Source of the DNA: G965222505 sp965222505
GTDB lineage: Bacteria > Bacteroidota > Rhodothermia > Rhodothermales > DATKEJ01
DNA: 64,000 bases
Assembly (NCBI GenBank): GCA_965222505.1
Contig: OZ244956.1
Location: 2,294,001 to 2,358,000 of the forward strand
Direction: 5' to 3'
Shown: one piece after another, positions 1 through 8,637 of the stretch
How positions within the stretch are numbered: position 1 is the stretch's first letter
How the letters are laid out: each line of letters begins with the position of its first letter
The notes under the pieces: model-generated
The model's database searches: none
The model's input: only the letters and a program-made list of their open reading frames with translations
What the model was told of the DNA's origin: nothing
Position numbers and translations under genes: made by a program

Positions 1-1614
1 GATCTGCAACGCTACCGCACGAAACAACCGGTAAGCGCACACCCACCCACCCTGCGCTACCGTGCCCGCAAATTCATCGCTCGGAATACCCTGGCCGTTT
101 TCCTCACCGGACTGGCCCTGCTGGCCGTGCTGCTTGGGGCAGGAGCCGTCTATATTCAGTCTATTCAGGCCCAGGCCGAGCGCGACCGGGCCAACCGGGC
201 CTTGGCGTATGTCACGAACCTGTTTGAGATCCTGGACCCCGAGCAAGCCGGTAATGCCGACCTTTCAGTGTTGGATGTGCTGGGTGCCGGCGTAGCCCGT
301 ACCCGTAACGACTTTGCCGATGCCCCCGAGGAATATGCCCAGCTGATGACCCTCCTGGGCAACCTGTACCACAACCTCGGCTTTTACGACCAGGCCATCG
401 AACTCCATACCGAAGCCCTCACCCGGTGCACCGGAACGGATCAAATCGAAAGCCTAAACCATCTGGCCGGGGCGCATCAGGCACAGGGCGCCTATCCCAT
501 GGCGGATTCCCTTTATCAGGTGGCCCATGCCCTCGCCCAAAACCACCTTGAAAATCCAGCAATGGCCACGGCGTTACACGGCAGGGGTCAGGTGGCATAT
601 GAGACCGGCCGGTTGAATGAGGCGGAACGCTATCTGCGGGATGCCCTACAGATACGCACGAATCAGTTACCACCAACTGATCCTGACGTACTCCAAACCC
701 AGGTGGCACTCGCTACTGTATTGCAGGATCGGGGGGAACTCGATGAAGCCGAGCAATTGTACCGGGCCACCATTACCATGCAGGAACAGGCGCTTGGACC
801 GGACCACCTCCATACCTCCGCAACCCTCAACGGCCTGGCCGCGCTCCTGTATGAAAAACGGGCTTTCGGCGAGGCGGATACGCTCTTTCAACGTTCCATC
901 AACATAGCCCGGCACCGGCTGGGCAGCAATCATCCTGAAGTTGCCCTTCGGTTAAACAACCATGCCATGCTGCTGGCCCGCAGCAGCCGGTTTGACGAGG
1001 CCGAACCCCTTTTGCGTGAAGCCTTGCAGATCTACCGCGAGCGCCTCGGCAACGAACATCAGACGGTAGCAGGCGTGCTGAACAACCTGGGGGGCCTCCT
1101 ACGCCGTAAAGGCGACCTGGACGCTGCGGAGCCCTACTACCGGGAAGCCATCACGCTGAACCGTGCCCTGTTCACAGATCCGCACCCCCATCTGGCTTCC
1201 AGCCTGCGAAACCTGGCCATTCTTTTCTACCGCAAAGGCCAACCTGACGTAGCCCTGCCCTATGCCACGGAAGCCGTTGACTTGTTCGACCAGGTTCTCC
1301 CTGAAACCCATGCCCTCCGGGCCAATGCCTACCGTACCCTTGGCCTGATCCAATTTGACCGTGCCCAATGGGCCGAAGCCGAAGCGGCCCTCCGCACCTG
1401 CCTGGAAATTCGGGAGACGAACCGCCCCGTCGGCAACCCCGGCATTGGGCAAGTCCAGAGCGAATTGGGCGAAGTGCTACTGGCAGCCGGTCAGTTCGAA
1501 GCCGCCGAACCACTCCTTAAAACCGGCTACGAAACCCTCAACGCCGCAGCCCATCCCGATGCCCAGGCCGCTCGCGCCCGTCTGGATCGCCTTTTAGATC
1601 AAATCAATCGATGA
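1..1614 (+). CDS. Ser/Thr protein kinase C-terminal part with TPR array (5' partial)
   Basis: The frame is open from base 1, so the gene begins before the window. The visible part starts with a basic juxtamembrane stretch (DLQRYRTKQPVSA), then one membrane helix (about residues 31-54 of the visible part) and a long extracytoplasmic region of about eight kinesin-light-chain-type TPRs of about 42 residues, with repeated signatures such as LNNLGGLLRRKGDLDAAEPY. The basic segment followed by TM and TPRs is the layout of the complete kinase at 53314, so I infer that the missing N-terminus holds a Pkn2-type kinase domain. TPRs of this kind usually bind proteins or peptides. The product is probably a membrane kinase whose TPR region senses or scaffolds. 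The kinase identity is inference; the TM and TPRs are seen. Confidence 0.8.
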   Translation, partial: DLQRYRTKQPVSAHPPTLRYRARKFIARNTLAVFLTGLALLAVLLGAGAVYIQSIQAQAERDRANRALAYVTNLFEILDPEQAGNADLSVLDVLGAGVARTRNDFADAPEEYAQLMTLLGNLYHNLGFYDQAIELHTEALTRCTGTDQIESLNHLAGAHQAQGAYPMADSLYQVAHALAQNHLENPAMATALHGRGQVAYETGRLNEAERYLRDALQIRTNQLPPTDPDVLQTQVALATVLQDRGELDEAEQLYRATITMQEQALGPDHLHTSATLNGLAALLYEKRAFGEADTLFQRSINIARHRLGSNHPEVALRLNNHAMLLARSSRFDEAEPLLREALQIYRERLGNEHQTVAGVLNNLGGLLRRKGDLDAAEPYYREAITLNRALFTDPHPHLASSLRNLAILFYRKGQPDVALPYATEAVDLFDQVLPETHALRANAYRTLGLIQFDRAQWAEAEAALRTCLEIRETNRPVGNPGIGQVQSELGEVLLAAGQFEAAEPLLKTGYETLNAAAHPDAQAARARLDRLLDQINR

Positions 1615-1730
1615 AAACAGGGTGTCAATGTTCAAGGGTCGGCACACCGGGGCTTCATCGTTGGCCCGCACCGACCACGGGATTGAAGATAGCGCCATTC
1701 ATCAACCCCGAGTTTGACGCAATGTTGAAG

Positions 1731-1750
1731 GGTCGGCACAAGACCGACCC
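1731..1750. repeat. CACRAGR-loop palindrome 1
   Basis: Stem GGTCGG / CCGACC around loop CACAAGA, preceded by GTTGAAG. The same flank, as CTTCAAC on the other strand, follows the elements at 1796 and 23300, so element and flank form one repeated unit. Confidence 0.75.
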
Positions 1751-1795
1751 CGCCCGAGTGAACGCCCCCACTCAAAAGGCCACCTCCACCTGGTG

Positions 1796-1816
1796 GGGCG
1801 GGCCTTGTGCCCGCCC
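1796..1816. repeat. CACRAGR-loop palindrome 2
   Basis: Stem GGGCGGG / CCCGCCC around CCTTGTG, which is the CACAAGG loop read on the minus strand. It is followed by TTCAAC. The stem differs from the neighbouring element at 1731 but pairing is perfect. Confidence 0.75.
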
Positions 1817-1871
1817 TTCAACAACGCAATAGAGAATCGCGCTATCTTATAAACATGCTCAACCCCAAGGC

Positions 1872-1894
1872 GGGGCGACCACGAGGGTCGCCCC
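1872..1894. repeat. CACRAGR-loop palindrome 3
   Basis: Stem GGGCGAC / GTCGCCC around loop CACGAGG, extended by one G-C pair on each end. The 23-bp core is identical to the copy at 23239-23261, 21 kb away. Confidence 0.8.
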
Positions 1895-1973
1895 TCAACA
1901 TCACGTCCATCTCAAATATCCGGGCCACGCACAACGCCAAACGGGGTATCGGCCCAGGCCAACTCCGCCGCAT

Positions 1974-2004
1974 AAAAAAAGGGGCCAGCACAAGACTGAC
2001 CCCT
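1974..2004 (-). terminator. Rho-independent terminator of the S46 peptidase gene, built from a palindromic repeat
   Basis: On the minus strand a stem GGGGTCAG / CTGGCCCC with heptaloop TCTTGTG is followed by seven T residues. The loop is the CACAAGA loop of the dispersed palindrome family, so a family member appears to have been recruited as a terminator about 40 bp after the peptidase stop codon. Confidence 0.75.
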
Positions 2005-2045
2005 CAGGGTGCGCCCGTGGAAAGGGCGCGTCGATGTTCGATTAA

Positions 2046-4292
2046 TTATTGCGCCATGGCTTCGTCGGCATCAGCTTCCGTGGAGACGAGGCGGCCCTGG
2101 GTCAATTCCAGAACGATGCGGTCGGCGTCGTACACCGTGTCCAGGGCTTCCAGGATGCCGCGGGCGTCTACCGAGATGGTTCGGGCCACTTCATCGGTGT
2201 AGATGAACTCGCCCGGCAACCCTTCGATGTTGCTGTCAAAGGCAAGGCCCACTACTTCGAGGTCCGTGTTCAGGACCGGCGATCCGGAGTTGCCGCCGAT
2301 GATGTCGTTGGTCGAGACGAAGTTGACCGGCGTGGACAGGTCAAACTCGGCAGGGGGATTCACCCAGCGCTCGGGCAGGCTCCAGGGGAAGGTTTTTTGG
2401 TGCGCGTAGTACCGGTCGTACAGGCCGTAGAACGTCGTGTAGATCGGGGCCTTGGTGCCGTTGTATTCATAGGAGGAAACCACACCATCCGCCATGCGAA
2501 GCGAGAACGTGGCGTCTGGCGGGAAGACGGTACCGTACACGTCGAACCGCGCACGGGCGATCTGGGCAGCCACTTCACCTTCCTGTGCCGTCAGCGGCCC
2601 GATGGCCGGTTGCAGGGTGACCAGTCCTTGTCCCAACACTTCGCCGACGGTCACCGCCGGATCGTCCGCATTGGTGAAGTCGGCCAGCATGGCCTCGAAG
2701 GCTTCGGTGTCCCGCACCTTCGTGTTCGCGACCAATGCTTTAGCGGCATCTTCCGGGGATTGGCCGTTCAGTACGGTTTGCACAGCCGGATTGTCTTCAC
2801 CGAGGTAATGGATCATGTCCCGGAAATGGGCAGCCGTGAGGCGTTCGTCCAGTCCGGCGGGATACACGTCCAGCGTGAGCAGCGTCTCTTTCAAATCGGC
2901 CAGGTTTTCTTCCGGCACACCGAAGGAGCGTTGCAGGGCGTAGAGGTAGCCGTACATGGCACGGGCCAGGGTGCTGGCATGAACCGAGGAGCCCGGATTC
3001 AGGTTGAACGAGCCGATTTGCCCGGTCAGGGTCGACATTTCTTCTTTTATGCCGGCCATGTCTTCGAGCAGCGTGCCGTATTTTTCTTGCAGCATCGCAT
3101 CGCCTTCCACGGCCTCGCGGAATTGCTTTTCCGTATCCATCCGGCGGGCCATCAAAACGGGATCTTGCAACCCTTTAAGCCGACCCGTGTAGGCTTTGAT
3201 GGCATTTTCCAGGCTAAAGACGGTGTTGATCAGGTCGATTTCCTCGGCGGCTTCCGGCTCGGCTTCGGCGAAGGCTTGCATGGCGGCCACGCGGGTTTTA
3301 AGCAGGTTCAGGACGTAAGGCTCTTCATAATCGCGCCGGTATTCCAACTGGGCCACCGTTTGCAGGCGGCTCGTCGAGCCTGGGTTACCGATCAGGAACA
3401 CGGCATCGCCTTCCTGTACCCCTTCGGTATTCCAGGCAAAGTAGTGGTCCGTTTTGAGCGGCTCGCCGTCTTCATAGATGCGGTAGAAGGAAAAATCCAG
3501 GTTGAAGCGCGGGAATGTAAAGTTGTCCGGATCTCCCCCGAAGTAGCCGATTTGCAGTTCCGGGGCGGCCACCAGACGCACGTCGTTGTAGCGCCGGAAG
3601 GTGTAGGCCGAATACTGCCCGCCGTTGTAGAGTTCGATCACTTCCACATTGACCCCGGCCTCTTCGCCACCGGCTTCCTCGGCCATACGGGCTTCGATAG
3701 CGTCGATGGCTTCGGTCCGGGCGTTGACACGCTCGGCATCGGTTTCCTGCCCGACGAGCGCGGAATCAATCTCGGCTGTGACGTCGGTGATGGCGATGAG
3801 TTGATCGGCGTAGTAGTCTTCGATTTGCCGTTCGGCATCGAGGGAGGTTGCGTAGAAGCCGTTGTCCAGCAGGTTCTCACCGTCCTCGCTGACCTGCGAG
3901 ACACGGGAACGGGCGCAGTGGTGGTTGGTCATGACCAAACCGTTCGGGGATACAAACGAAGCGGAACAACCGGGGATGCGCAAGGCCCCGAGGCGGGCTT
4001 TTTCAAACCAGGCGACGTCCGGGGTGAAGTTGTAGGCTTCCTTGAAGTAGTCGAGCGGCGGATTGTCGAAGGTCCACATTTTACCGTTATCGAACCGGCC
4101 GGCCTTGACGCCACTGACATCAACGCCAGGCATGTCTTTAGCAGGCGCCGAAACTTCAACAATGACGGTATCAACCCGAACTTGTTGGACGACGGGTTGT
4201 TGAATGGGAGCTGTGGACGAGCAGCCGGCAATAAACAGCAGGGTTGCGATCAGACCGGCTGCTAGACCGGAAAGCGAGCGTTGAACGTACAT
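2046..4292 (-). CDS. S46 family dipeptidyl peptidase (DPP7/DPP11-like) lipoprotein
   Basis: S46 peptidases release dipeptides from peptide N-termini in the periplasm and support growth on protein. The 748-aa product has a lipoprotein signal (hydrophobic segment, then lipobox LFIAGC, Cys24). The S46 His motif is at about residues 121-126 (MTNHHC) and the Ser motif GGNSGSP near 666-672, with the nucleophile at about Ser669. The residue 18 positions after that Ser, which is Gly in DPP7 and Arg in DPP11 and decides the P1 preference, is Ser here (FDSN). The length is slightly above the usual 700-720. It is a single-gene unit with its own terminator. The family call is firm; the substrate preference is not. 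Confidence 0.93.
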   Translation of the reverse strand: MYVQRSLSGLAAGLIATLLFIAGCSSTAPIQQPVVQQVRVDTVIVEVSAPAKDMPGVDVSGVKAGRFDNGKMWTFDNPPLDYFKEAYNFTPDVAWFEKARLGALRIPGCSASFVSPNGLVMTNHHCARSRVSQVSEDGENLLDNGFYATSLDAERQIEDYYADQLIAITDVTAEIDSALVGQETDAERVNARTEAIDAIEARMAEEAGGEEAGVNVEVIELYNGGQYSAYTFRRYNDVRLVAAPELQIGYFGGDPDNFTFPRFNLDFSFYRIYEDGEPLKTDHYFAWNTEGVQEGDAVFLIGNPGSTSRLQTVAQLEYRRDYEEPYVLNLLKTRVAAMQAFAEAEPEAAEEIDLINTVFSLENAIKAYTGRLKGLQDPVLMARRMDTEKQFREAVEGDAMLQEKYGTLLEDMAGIKEEMSTLTGQIGSFNLNPGSSVHASTLARAMYGYLYALQRSFGVPEENLADLKETLLTLDVYPAGLDERLTAAHFRDMIHYLGEDNPAVQTVLNGQSPEDAAKALVANTKVRDTEAFEAMLADFTNADDPAVTVGEVLGQGLVTLQPAIGPLTAQEGEVAAQIARARFDVYGTVFPPDATFSLRMADGVVSSYEYNGTKAPIYTTFYGLYDRYYAHQKTFPWSLPERWVNPPAEFDLSTPVNFVSTNDIIGGNSGSPVLNTDLEVVGLAFDSNIEGLPGEFIYTDEVARTISVDARGILEALDTVYDADRIVLELTQGRLVSTEADADEAMAQ

Positions 4293-4441
4293 GGGGATAT
4301 TGGTGTTTAAAGATCCACCGAACAGCAGCTTGCGCAGCCGGTTCGGCTCTGTAAAAGGTCAATGGAGAAAATGGGAGATGCCTCCGCTTCATTGAATTCG
4401 AAGGTCATGGCTTCCTATATTTGGCCCGCAGGGCGTATTTT

Positions 4442-4526
4442 GCGGATGTGGTGGAATTGGTAGACACGTATGCCTTAGGAGCATATGCCTGACGGCGTGG
4501 GGGTTCGAGTCCCTCCATCCGCACCA
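4442..4526 (+). tRNA. tRNA-Leu (anticodon TAG)
   Basis: The acceptor stem GCGGATG / CATCCGC is followed by discriminator A and an encoded CCA. The anticodon stem TATGC / GCATA encloses loop CTTAGGA, giving anticodon TAG. The long variable arm typical of leucine tRNA is present, as is the GGTTCGAGTCC T-arm. Length is 85 nt including CCA. Confidence 0.97.
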
Positions 4527-4541
4527 CGTATCAAAACCTCA

Positions 4542-4614
4542 AAAAGCCCGGTGGGCCGGGGCGTACTAACACACCAAAGTACGGCAAACCGGGCTTTATT
4601 TATTTTGCCTCGCA
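4542..4614 (+). terminator. Rho-independent terminator after tRNA-Leu
   Basis: AAAGCCCGGT pairs with ACCGGGCTTT around a GC-rich internal segment (GGGCCGGGGCGTACTAAC...) that includes a second small helix GTAC. It is followed by the T-rich tract TTTATTTATTTT. It lies 15 bp after the tRNA. Confidence 0.75.
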
Positions 4615-4636
4615 GAGAATTCATTTCCCCCCTACC

Positions 4637-6685
4637 ATGCACTGCCTGGTCTCATCGGCCATCCTTTTCGGGGTGCTCTGCACAACCGTGCAGGCCCAAC
4701 CCCACCCACGCCCGAACGACGGCCTGTTGGACATCCCCGTGCTGCAACGCATTGTGACGGCCCAAACCGCCCGAGCGGGCCACGCCCTCATCCCGCTCCT
4801 CAACCATCCCGATGCCCCCGTCCGCGCACGCGCTGCCTTTGCCCTGGCTTCCGTCCAGGACACAACGGCCATTCCCGTACTCCGCAATCGCCTCACCGAT
4901 ACCGATCCTTCGGTCCGGGCTGATGCCGCTTTCGCCCTCGGCCAGATCCCTTATCCCGACGGCCATCCCGGCACTCGTACCACTGCACAGGCCCTGTACA
5001 ATGCCTGGTACCAAACCACCGACCCACGCGTACGACGACGCCTTTTGGAAGCCCTCGGCAAAGTGGGCGACTTCCCGGCCCTCGCCGACTTGCTCCTCCT
5101 CCCGCTTCCCGAAGCGCTGACGGCTGATTGGGCGATGGCTGTCGCCCGCTTCGGCCTGCGGGACCTGCACCATGCCCAAGCCATAGACCGCCTCGTCACG
5201 TACCTCACCCATCCCGATCCGCAGACACGGGAATACGCCGCGTACTACTTCGGCAGGGTATCCAAAACGGAACCCTGGCAACGCGTAGCCTCCGAGGTGC
5301 GTACTGCCCTCGATGGATATCCCCGCAATGACCCGGCAGCTATTCACCTGTTACCGGGGCTCGGCCGGCTGGAAGACCCTGCCGATACCCCAAGGATGCG
5401 CCAATGGCTGGCCACAGCAACCGACTGGCGCATCCGCACCCGCGCTGCCGGTGCCCTGGCCTCACGCACCGCTGATGCTGAAGCCCAACCAGCCCTGCTG
5501 GCTGCGCTTACGGATGCCATCCACCATGTGGCCCAGAGCGCCGCATCTGCCCTGGGCCGCGCTGATTCCCTGTCGGAGCCTACCCTAACGGCACTCGAAA
5601 CCCAGATCACTCAACAGCCGAACGAATGGCACCTCAACACCCGCTTGTTGCCCATTTTGGCCCGCCACGACCGACCTGAGATGGTCTTCGAATGGCTTGA
5701 CCGGGACCCCACCCCCACAGACCCGTTTGCAGCCGCCGCCGGCCTGGGTGCCCTGGCCGACGTTCCCGGCCCGGAAGGCTTTACCCGGCTGCTGGAGGCC
5801 ACGGAAGATGAACGTGCGTTGGTGGCCTACACCGCAGTCAGGGCCCTCCGAACCCGCTGGCAGGAAGAACGCCTCAATCGTTCGGATGTCCAGGTGTATT
5901 ATGAGGCTTTCGTCCGAACACTTCGGCGAAACGATGTTGCGCTGGGTTACGTGGCCGCGCAAGCCCTGACCGATTCTCTCTTCCTGCCACTGGGTGCTGC
6001 TACCGAACTCCGGGAAGCCTACCCAAAGATGCAGACCCCGGCTTATGTTGAAGCCATGGTGGAAACCCTCCGGGGCCTGGGCCAACTGGGAGACACGGCA
6101 TCCATTCCTTTGCTGCGGGAAGCCGCGCAACACCCGGAGCCGCTGATCCACCGTGCCGCCGCCGATGCCCTGCAAGTCCTCACGGGTGAAACCCTGGCTC
6201 CACCCACAACCGAGCCCACAGCCCCCTTTATCGACTGGGCAGCGCTGAAAGCATGGGGGCCGCACCCTACGTTGGTGCTGGACACGAAACACGGCCCTAT
6301 CACCATTGAGATGGACGTCGAGGCTGCACCGCTAACCGCCCAGACCCTCCTGCGCCTGGCCGAAGCAGGAAACTTTGATGGCGTACCCTTCCATCGTGTG
6401 GTGCCCAACTTTGTGGTACAAGGGGGAGATTACAGCCGCCGCGATGGTTTCGGCGGCCCACCGTTTGTCATTCGGAGTGAGTTTACCCAGATCCCGTATC
6501 AGCGCGGCACAGTGGGTATGGCAAGTTTGGGCAAGGATACGGAAGGCTCGCAGTTCTTCATCGCCCACAGCATACAGCCCCACCTGGACGGGCGCTATAC
6601 GGCCTTCGGGACGGTGGTCTCAGGAATGGAAGCCGTGGACAAGATTGGCCGGGGAGACCGGATTCTGAAGGCTTTTGTGGAATAA
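4637..6685 (+). CDS. Periplasmic HEAT-repeat protein fused to a cyclophilin-type peptidyl-prolyl isomerase
   Basis: The 682-aa product starts with a signal peptide (cleavage after VQAQ, about residue 21). About 500 residues of HEAT repeats follow, with repeated signatures of the type DPSVRADAAFALGQI and APVRARAAFALASV. The C-terminal cyclophilin domain is at about residues 545-682, with the usual active-site landmarks FHRVV, VQGGD, GMAS, GSQFFI and LDGRYTAFG. Cyclophilins catalyse prolyl cis-trans isomerisation. The HEAT solenoid is presumably a client- or partner-binding scaffold, so I infer a periplasmic folding factor. The gene is alone on its strand between the tRNA and a convergent gene. 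Both domains are clear; the client is unknown. Confidence 0.93.
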   Translation: MHCLVSSAILFGVLCTTVQAQPHPRPNDGLLDIPVLQRIVTAQTARAGHALIPLLNHPDAPVRARAAFALASVQDTTAIPVLRNRLTDTDPSVRADAAFALGQIPYPDGHPGTRTTAQALYNAWYQTTDPRVRRRLLEALGKVGDFPALADLLLLPLPEALTADWAMAVARFGLRDLHHAQAIDRLVTYLTHPDPQTREYAAYYFGRVSKTEPWQRVASEVRTALDGYPRNDPAAIHLLPGLGRLEDPADTPRMRQWLATATDWRIRTRAAGALASRTADAEAQPALLAALTDAIHHVAQSAASALGRADSLSEPTLTALETQITQQPNEWHLNTRLLPILARHDRPEMVFEWLDRDPTPTDPFAAAAGLGALADVPGPEGFTRLLEATEDERALVAYTAVRALRTRWQEERLNRSDVQVYYEAFVRTLRRNDVALGYVAAQALTDSLFLPLGAATELREAYPKMQTPAYVEAMVETLRGLGQLGDTASIPLLREAAQHPEPLIHRAAADALQVLTGETLAPPTTEPTAPFIDWAALKAWGPHPTLVLDTKHGPITIEMDVEAAPLTAQTLLRLAEAGNFDGVPFHRVVPNFVVQGGDYSRRDGFGGPPFVIRSEFTQIPYQRGTVGMASLGKDTEGSQFFIAHSIQPHLDGRYTAFGTVVSGMEAVDKIGRGDRILKAFVE

Positions 6686-6807
6686 GGGGTTGCGCTCAGT
6701 CGTGGATGTGACTCCCGTTGGTCGTTGAGTGTTGCGGTTCGCTTACGGGGTTGCGCTCAGAGATGTTTTTGGCTCCCTGCGGTCGGTTGGTACGCAGCTT
6801 CGCTTAC
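6686..6807. repeat. Imperfect 61-bp tandem duplication
   Basis: Two adjacent 61-bp units (6686-6746 and 6747-6807) start identically with GGGGTTGCGCTCAG and end with TTCGCTTAC, with a diverged middle that still shares CTCCC and GGTCG. The first unit begins directly after the stop codon of the cyclophilin gene. Further short CGCGAGCGCAGCGAGC / CGCGAACGAAGTGAGC repeats follow up to 6882. Confidence 0.7.
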
Positions 6808-6876
6808 GGGATGATTTGGCCCTTAATGGCAAGAAACCGCGAGCGCAGCGAGCCAACCCCCGCGAACGAAGTGAGC

Positions 6877-7782
6877 CTACCGTTCAACAAACCTGACCTT
6901 TCCAAACCCGGCCTCAACGTGCAGGCGGAAGGCCGTGTCTTTGTTGCGAACGGATGGGCTGTACCACAGGGCTTCTTCCTTCTTGTAGAACGTCGGCGGC
7001 ATTTCGATGGAGGTGACCCAACTGTCCGGGACATCCAAAATGACGGGCAGGTCGCGCGGGAGAATGACCTCGGCTGAGGCCATGCCCAACTCAATTTCAG
7101 CGCGGGTGCCGAGGAGGTGTTCCACCGGGCCGGTAAAATCGAACATAAAGCGGCCGGCCCCACCGTTAATCTCAATTTTTTTGACACGGGCGTGGCCCAG
7201 GCCGATCACAGCCAAATCACTGGCTCCGGCATCAATCTCAAGCCGGTCCATTTCTATCGGATTGGAGGCCTTAAAGAGAATCTCGGTCCGGCTGGCCCCA
7301 CAGCCCAATTCCAGGCTGCGGATGGGCAGGCCGGTGAAATCGGCTTTGGCTTTGGCGGCACTGATGTTGATGTCCATGTCCATCGGGACCGAATCACCAA
7401 ACAACAAAAACCACTCGCTCGATTTGACGGAAGACAATCCGGGAATACTCACGGCCCGTTTTTCCCCTTTAACGGTGCGCAAATCGACCAACAACTCCCC
7501 TCTGCCATCCTCGGTCTCATATTCAAAATGCGGGATCAGTTTCTCGCTTTCAATCAGCACCTCGGCCTGAAATAGATAGTCTTCATCCTCCGCTTTGCCG
7601 ATGGCAATGGTGCCGAGTGCGAGGTCAAGGGTGACCTCAAAAGATGCTTCATCCCCCCTGGGGACTTCAAAGAAATAGCGCTCGCTCAGCACCATAGCCA
7701 GCGCGGGCAGTGCGATGAGCACGATGCCCAGCCCGAAAAGCCATCGGGCTCGATATATCATGTGGGACGAGTGTTGGCGCAT
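6877..7782 (-). CDS. Single-pass membrane protein with toastrack-like (DUF2154/DUF4097-type) domain
   Basis: The product has a short cytoplasmic N-terminus, one membrane helix (about residues 14-34, LFGLGIVLIALPALAMVL) and about 265 residues rich in beta-strand with repetitive periodic turns (for example LELGCGASRTEILF, LEIDAGASDLAVIG, IEINGGAGRFMFDF). This is the repeating pattern of right-handed beta-helix/toastrack domains seen in LiaF and related envelope-stress proteins. I chose the ATG at 7782; an upstream GTG at 7836 is also in frame but has no visible ribosome site. It lies directly downstream of the ECF sigma gene on the same strand, so the two probably form an envelope-signalling pair. 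Whether it acts as an anti-sigma factor or as a target is not shown. Confidence 0.7.
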   Translation of the reverse strand: MRQHSSHMIYRARWLFGLGIVLIALPALAMVLSERYFFEVPRGDEASFEVTLDLALGTIAIGKAEDEDYLFQAEVLIESEKLIPHFEYETEDGRGELLVDLRTVKGEKRAVSIPGLSSVKSSEWFLLFGDSVPMDMDINISAAKAKADFTGLPIRSLELGCGASRTEILFKASNPIEMDRLEIDAGASDLAVIGLGHARVKKIEINGGAGRFMFDFTGPVEHLLGTRAEIELGMASAEVILPRDLPVILDVPDSWVTSIEMPPTFYKKEEALWYSPSVRNKDTAFRLHVEAGFGKVRFVER

Positions 7783-7864
7783 GCGGAAATTGACTTCTTG
7801 TCTCTTTGCTACGTATGCGATGAGCCAGGGTTGCACTTGCGAATTTTGGACCAGACCCAGGCGG

Positions 7865-8488
7865 CTAACTAGAGGATTCGCGGCGAGTGCGGAGGTATTT
7901 GTAGAGGAGTTCGCGTGCCCGAAAGATGTGGGCTTTGACGGTGCCGAGGGGCAAATTCAACTCTGAGGCGATTTCGTCGTAGCTCTTTTCCTGCTGGTGC
8001 CGCATGACGATCACGCGATTGTATTTGGGCGGCAGCGCGTCAATAGCTTCCTGGATCAGGACCCGGCGCTGTCCTTCCACAATGTGCCGATCCGGCCGGT
8101 ACGTGGCGTCCGGCAATTCGTATTCCAGCTCGCCGTCCTTCGTTTGCATCGGTTGGTCGATGGAGAGCGTGGAGAGCCGCTTCCGGCGCAGAAAGTCGAT
8201 GGTGTGGTTGGTGGCTATCTTGTAGAGCCATGTGGAGAAGGCAAACTTGGTCGAGTATGATTCCAATGACGAGAACGCCTTGATGAATACCTCCTGTACG
8301 AGGTCTTCCACCCCGCTTTTGTCCCGCACCATCCGGTACACGTGGTGATGAATCGGATCGCGGTACTTCTCCAGCAGCTTCTGGTAGGCTCCTTGGTCTC
8401 CACCCAGGGCAAGCTGTACTAAGGCCTGATCCTGCAAGCTTGATGCAGAAGGAGAGGAGGCCACCGAAGTGCCGGATTTAGCGTTCAT
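7865..8488 (-). CDS. ECF-family RNA polymerase sigma factor
   Basis: The 207-aa product has sigma region 2 at about residues 38-110 (YRMVRDKSGVEDLVQEVF and FSTWLYKIATNHTIDFLRRKR, the -10 recognition part). Region 4 is at about 148-200 (IDALPPKYNRVIVMRH then a helix-turn-helix SYDEIASELNLPLGTVKAH). An Ala/Ser-rich N-terminal extension of about 20 residues precedes region 2. No zinc-binding anti-sigma gene follows; the next gene is the toastrack-like membrane protein. The likely role is directing transcription of an envelope or stress regulon, possibly including its own operon. Confidence 0.93.
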   Translation of the reverse strand: MNAKSGTSVASSPSASSLQDQALVQLALGGDQGAYQKLLEKYRDPIHHHVYRMVRDKSGVEDLVQEVFIKAFSSLESYSTKFAFSTWLYKIATNHTIDFLRRKRLSTLSIDQPMQTKDGELEYELPDATYRPDRHIVEGQRRVLIQEAIDALPPKYNRVIVMRHQQEKSYDEIASELNLPLGTVKAHIFRARELLYKYLRTRRESSS

Positions 8489-8637
8489 GTGGGGGTACGG
8501 AGATGATTAGGGCCTGTAAATCTACGTATTAGCGGTGCAGGGTTCAACCACTCAACGACAGATGGCTGTTGATGCTGAATGAATAATGGAGGCGTGCGGG
8601 AACGATGCCCTGGGGCAAAAAATGATGCCCTGTGCGC

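Larger units (their letters stand above)
1615..2045. other. Gene-free spacer rich in palindromic repeats
   Basis: The 431-bp stretch between two convergent genes has no convincing ORF. It carries at least four short palindromes of the CACRAGR-loop family (listed separately) and a degenerate one near 1635-1674 (GGTCGG ... CCGACC). The rest shows no recognisable feature. Confidence 0.7.

Noticed and set aside
2049..4265. 738-aa open frame on the plus strand opposite the S46 peptidase
   Set aside because: It mirrors the peptidase frame exactly, has no signal or domain pattern and reflects GC-biased codon use on the real strand.
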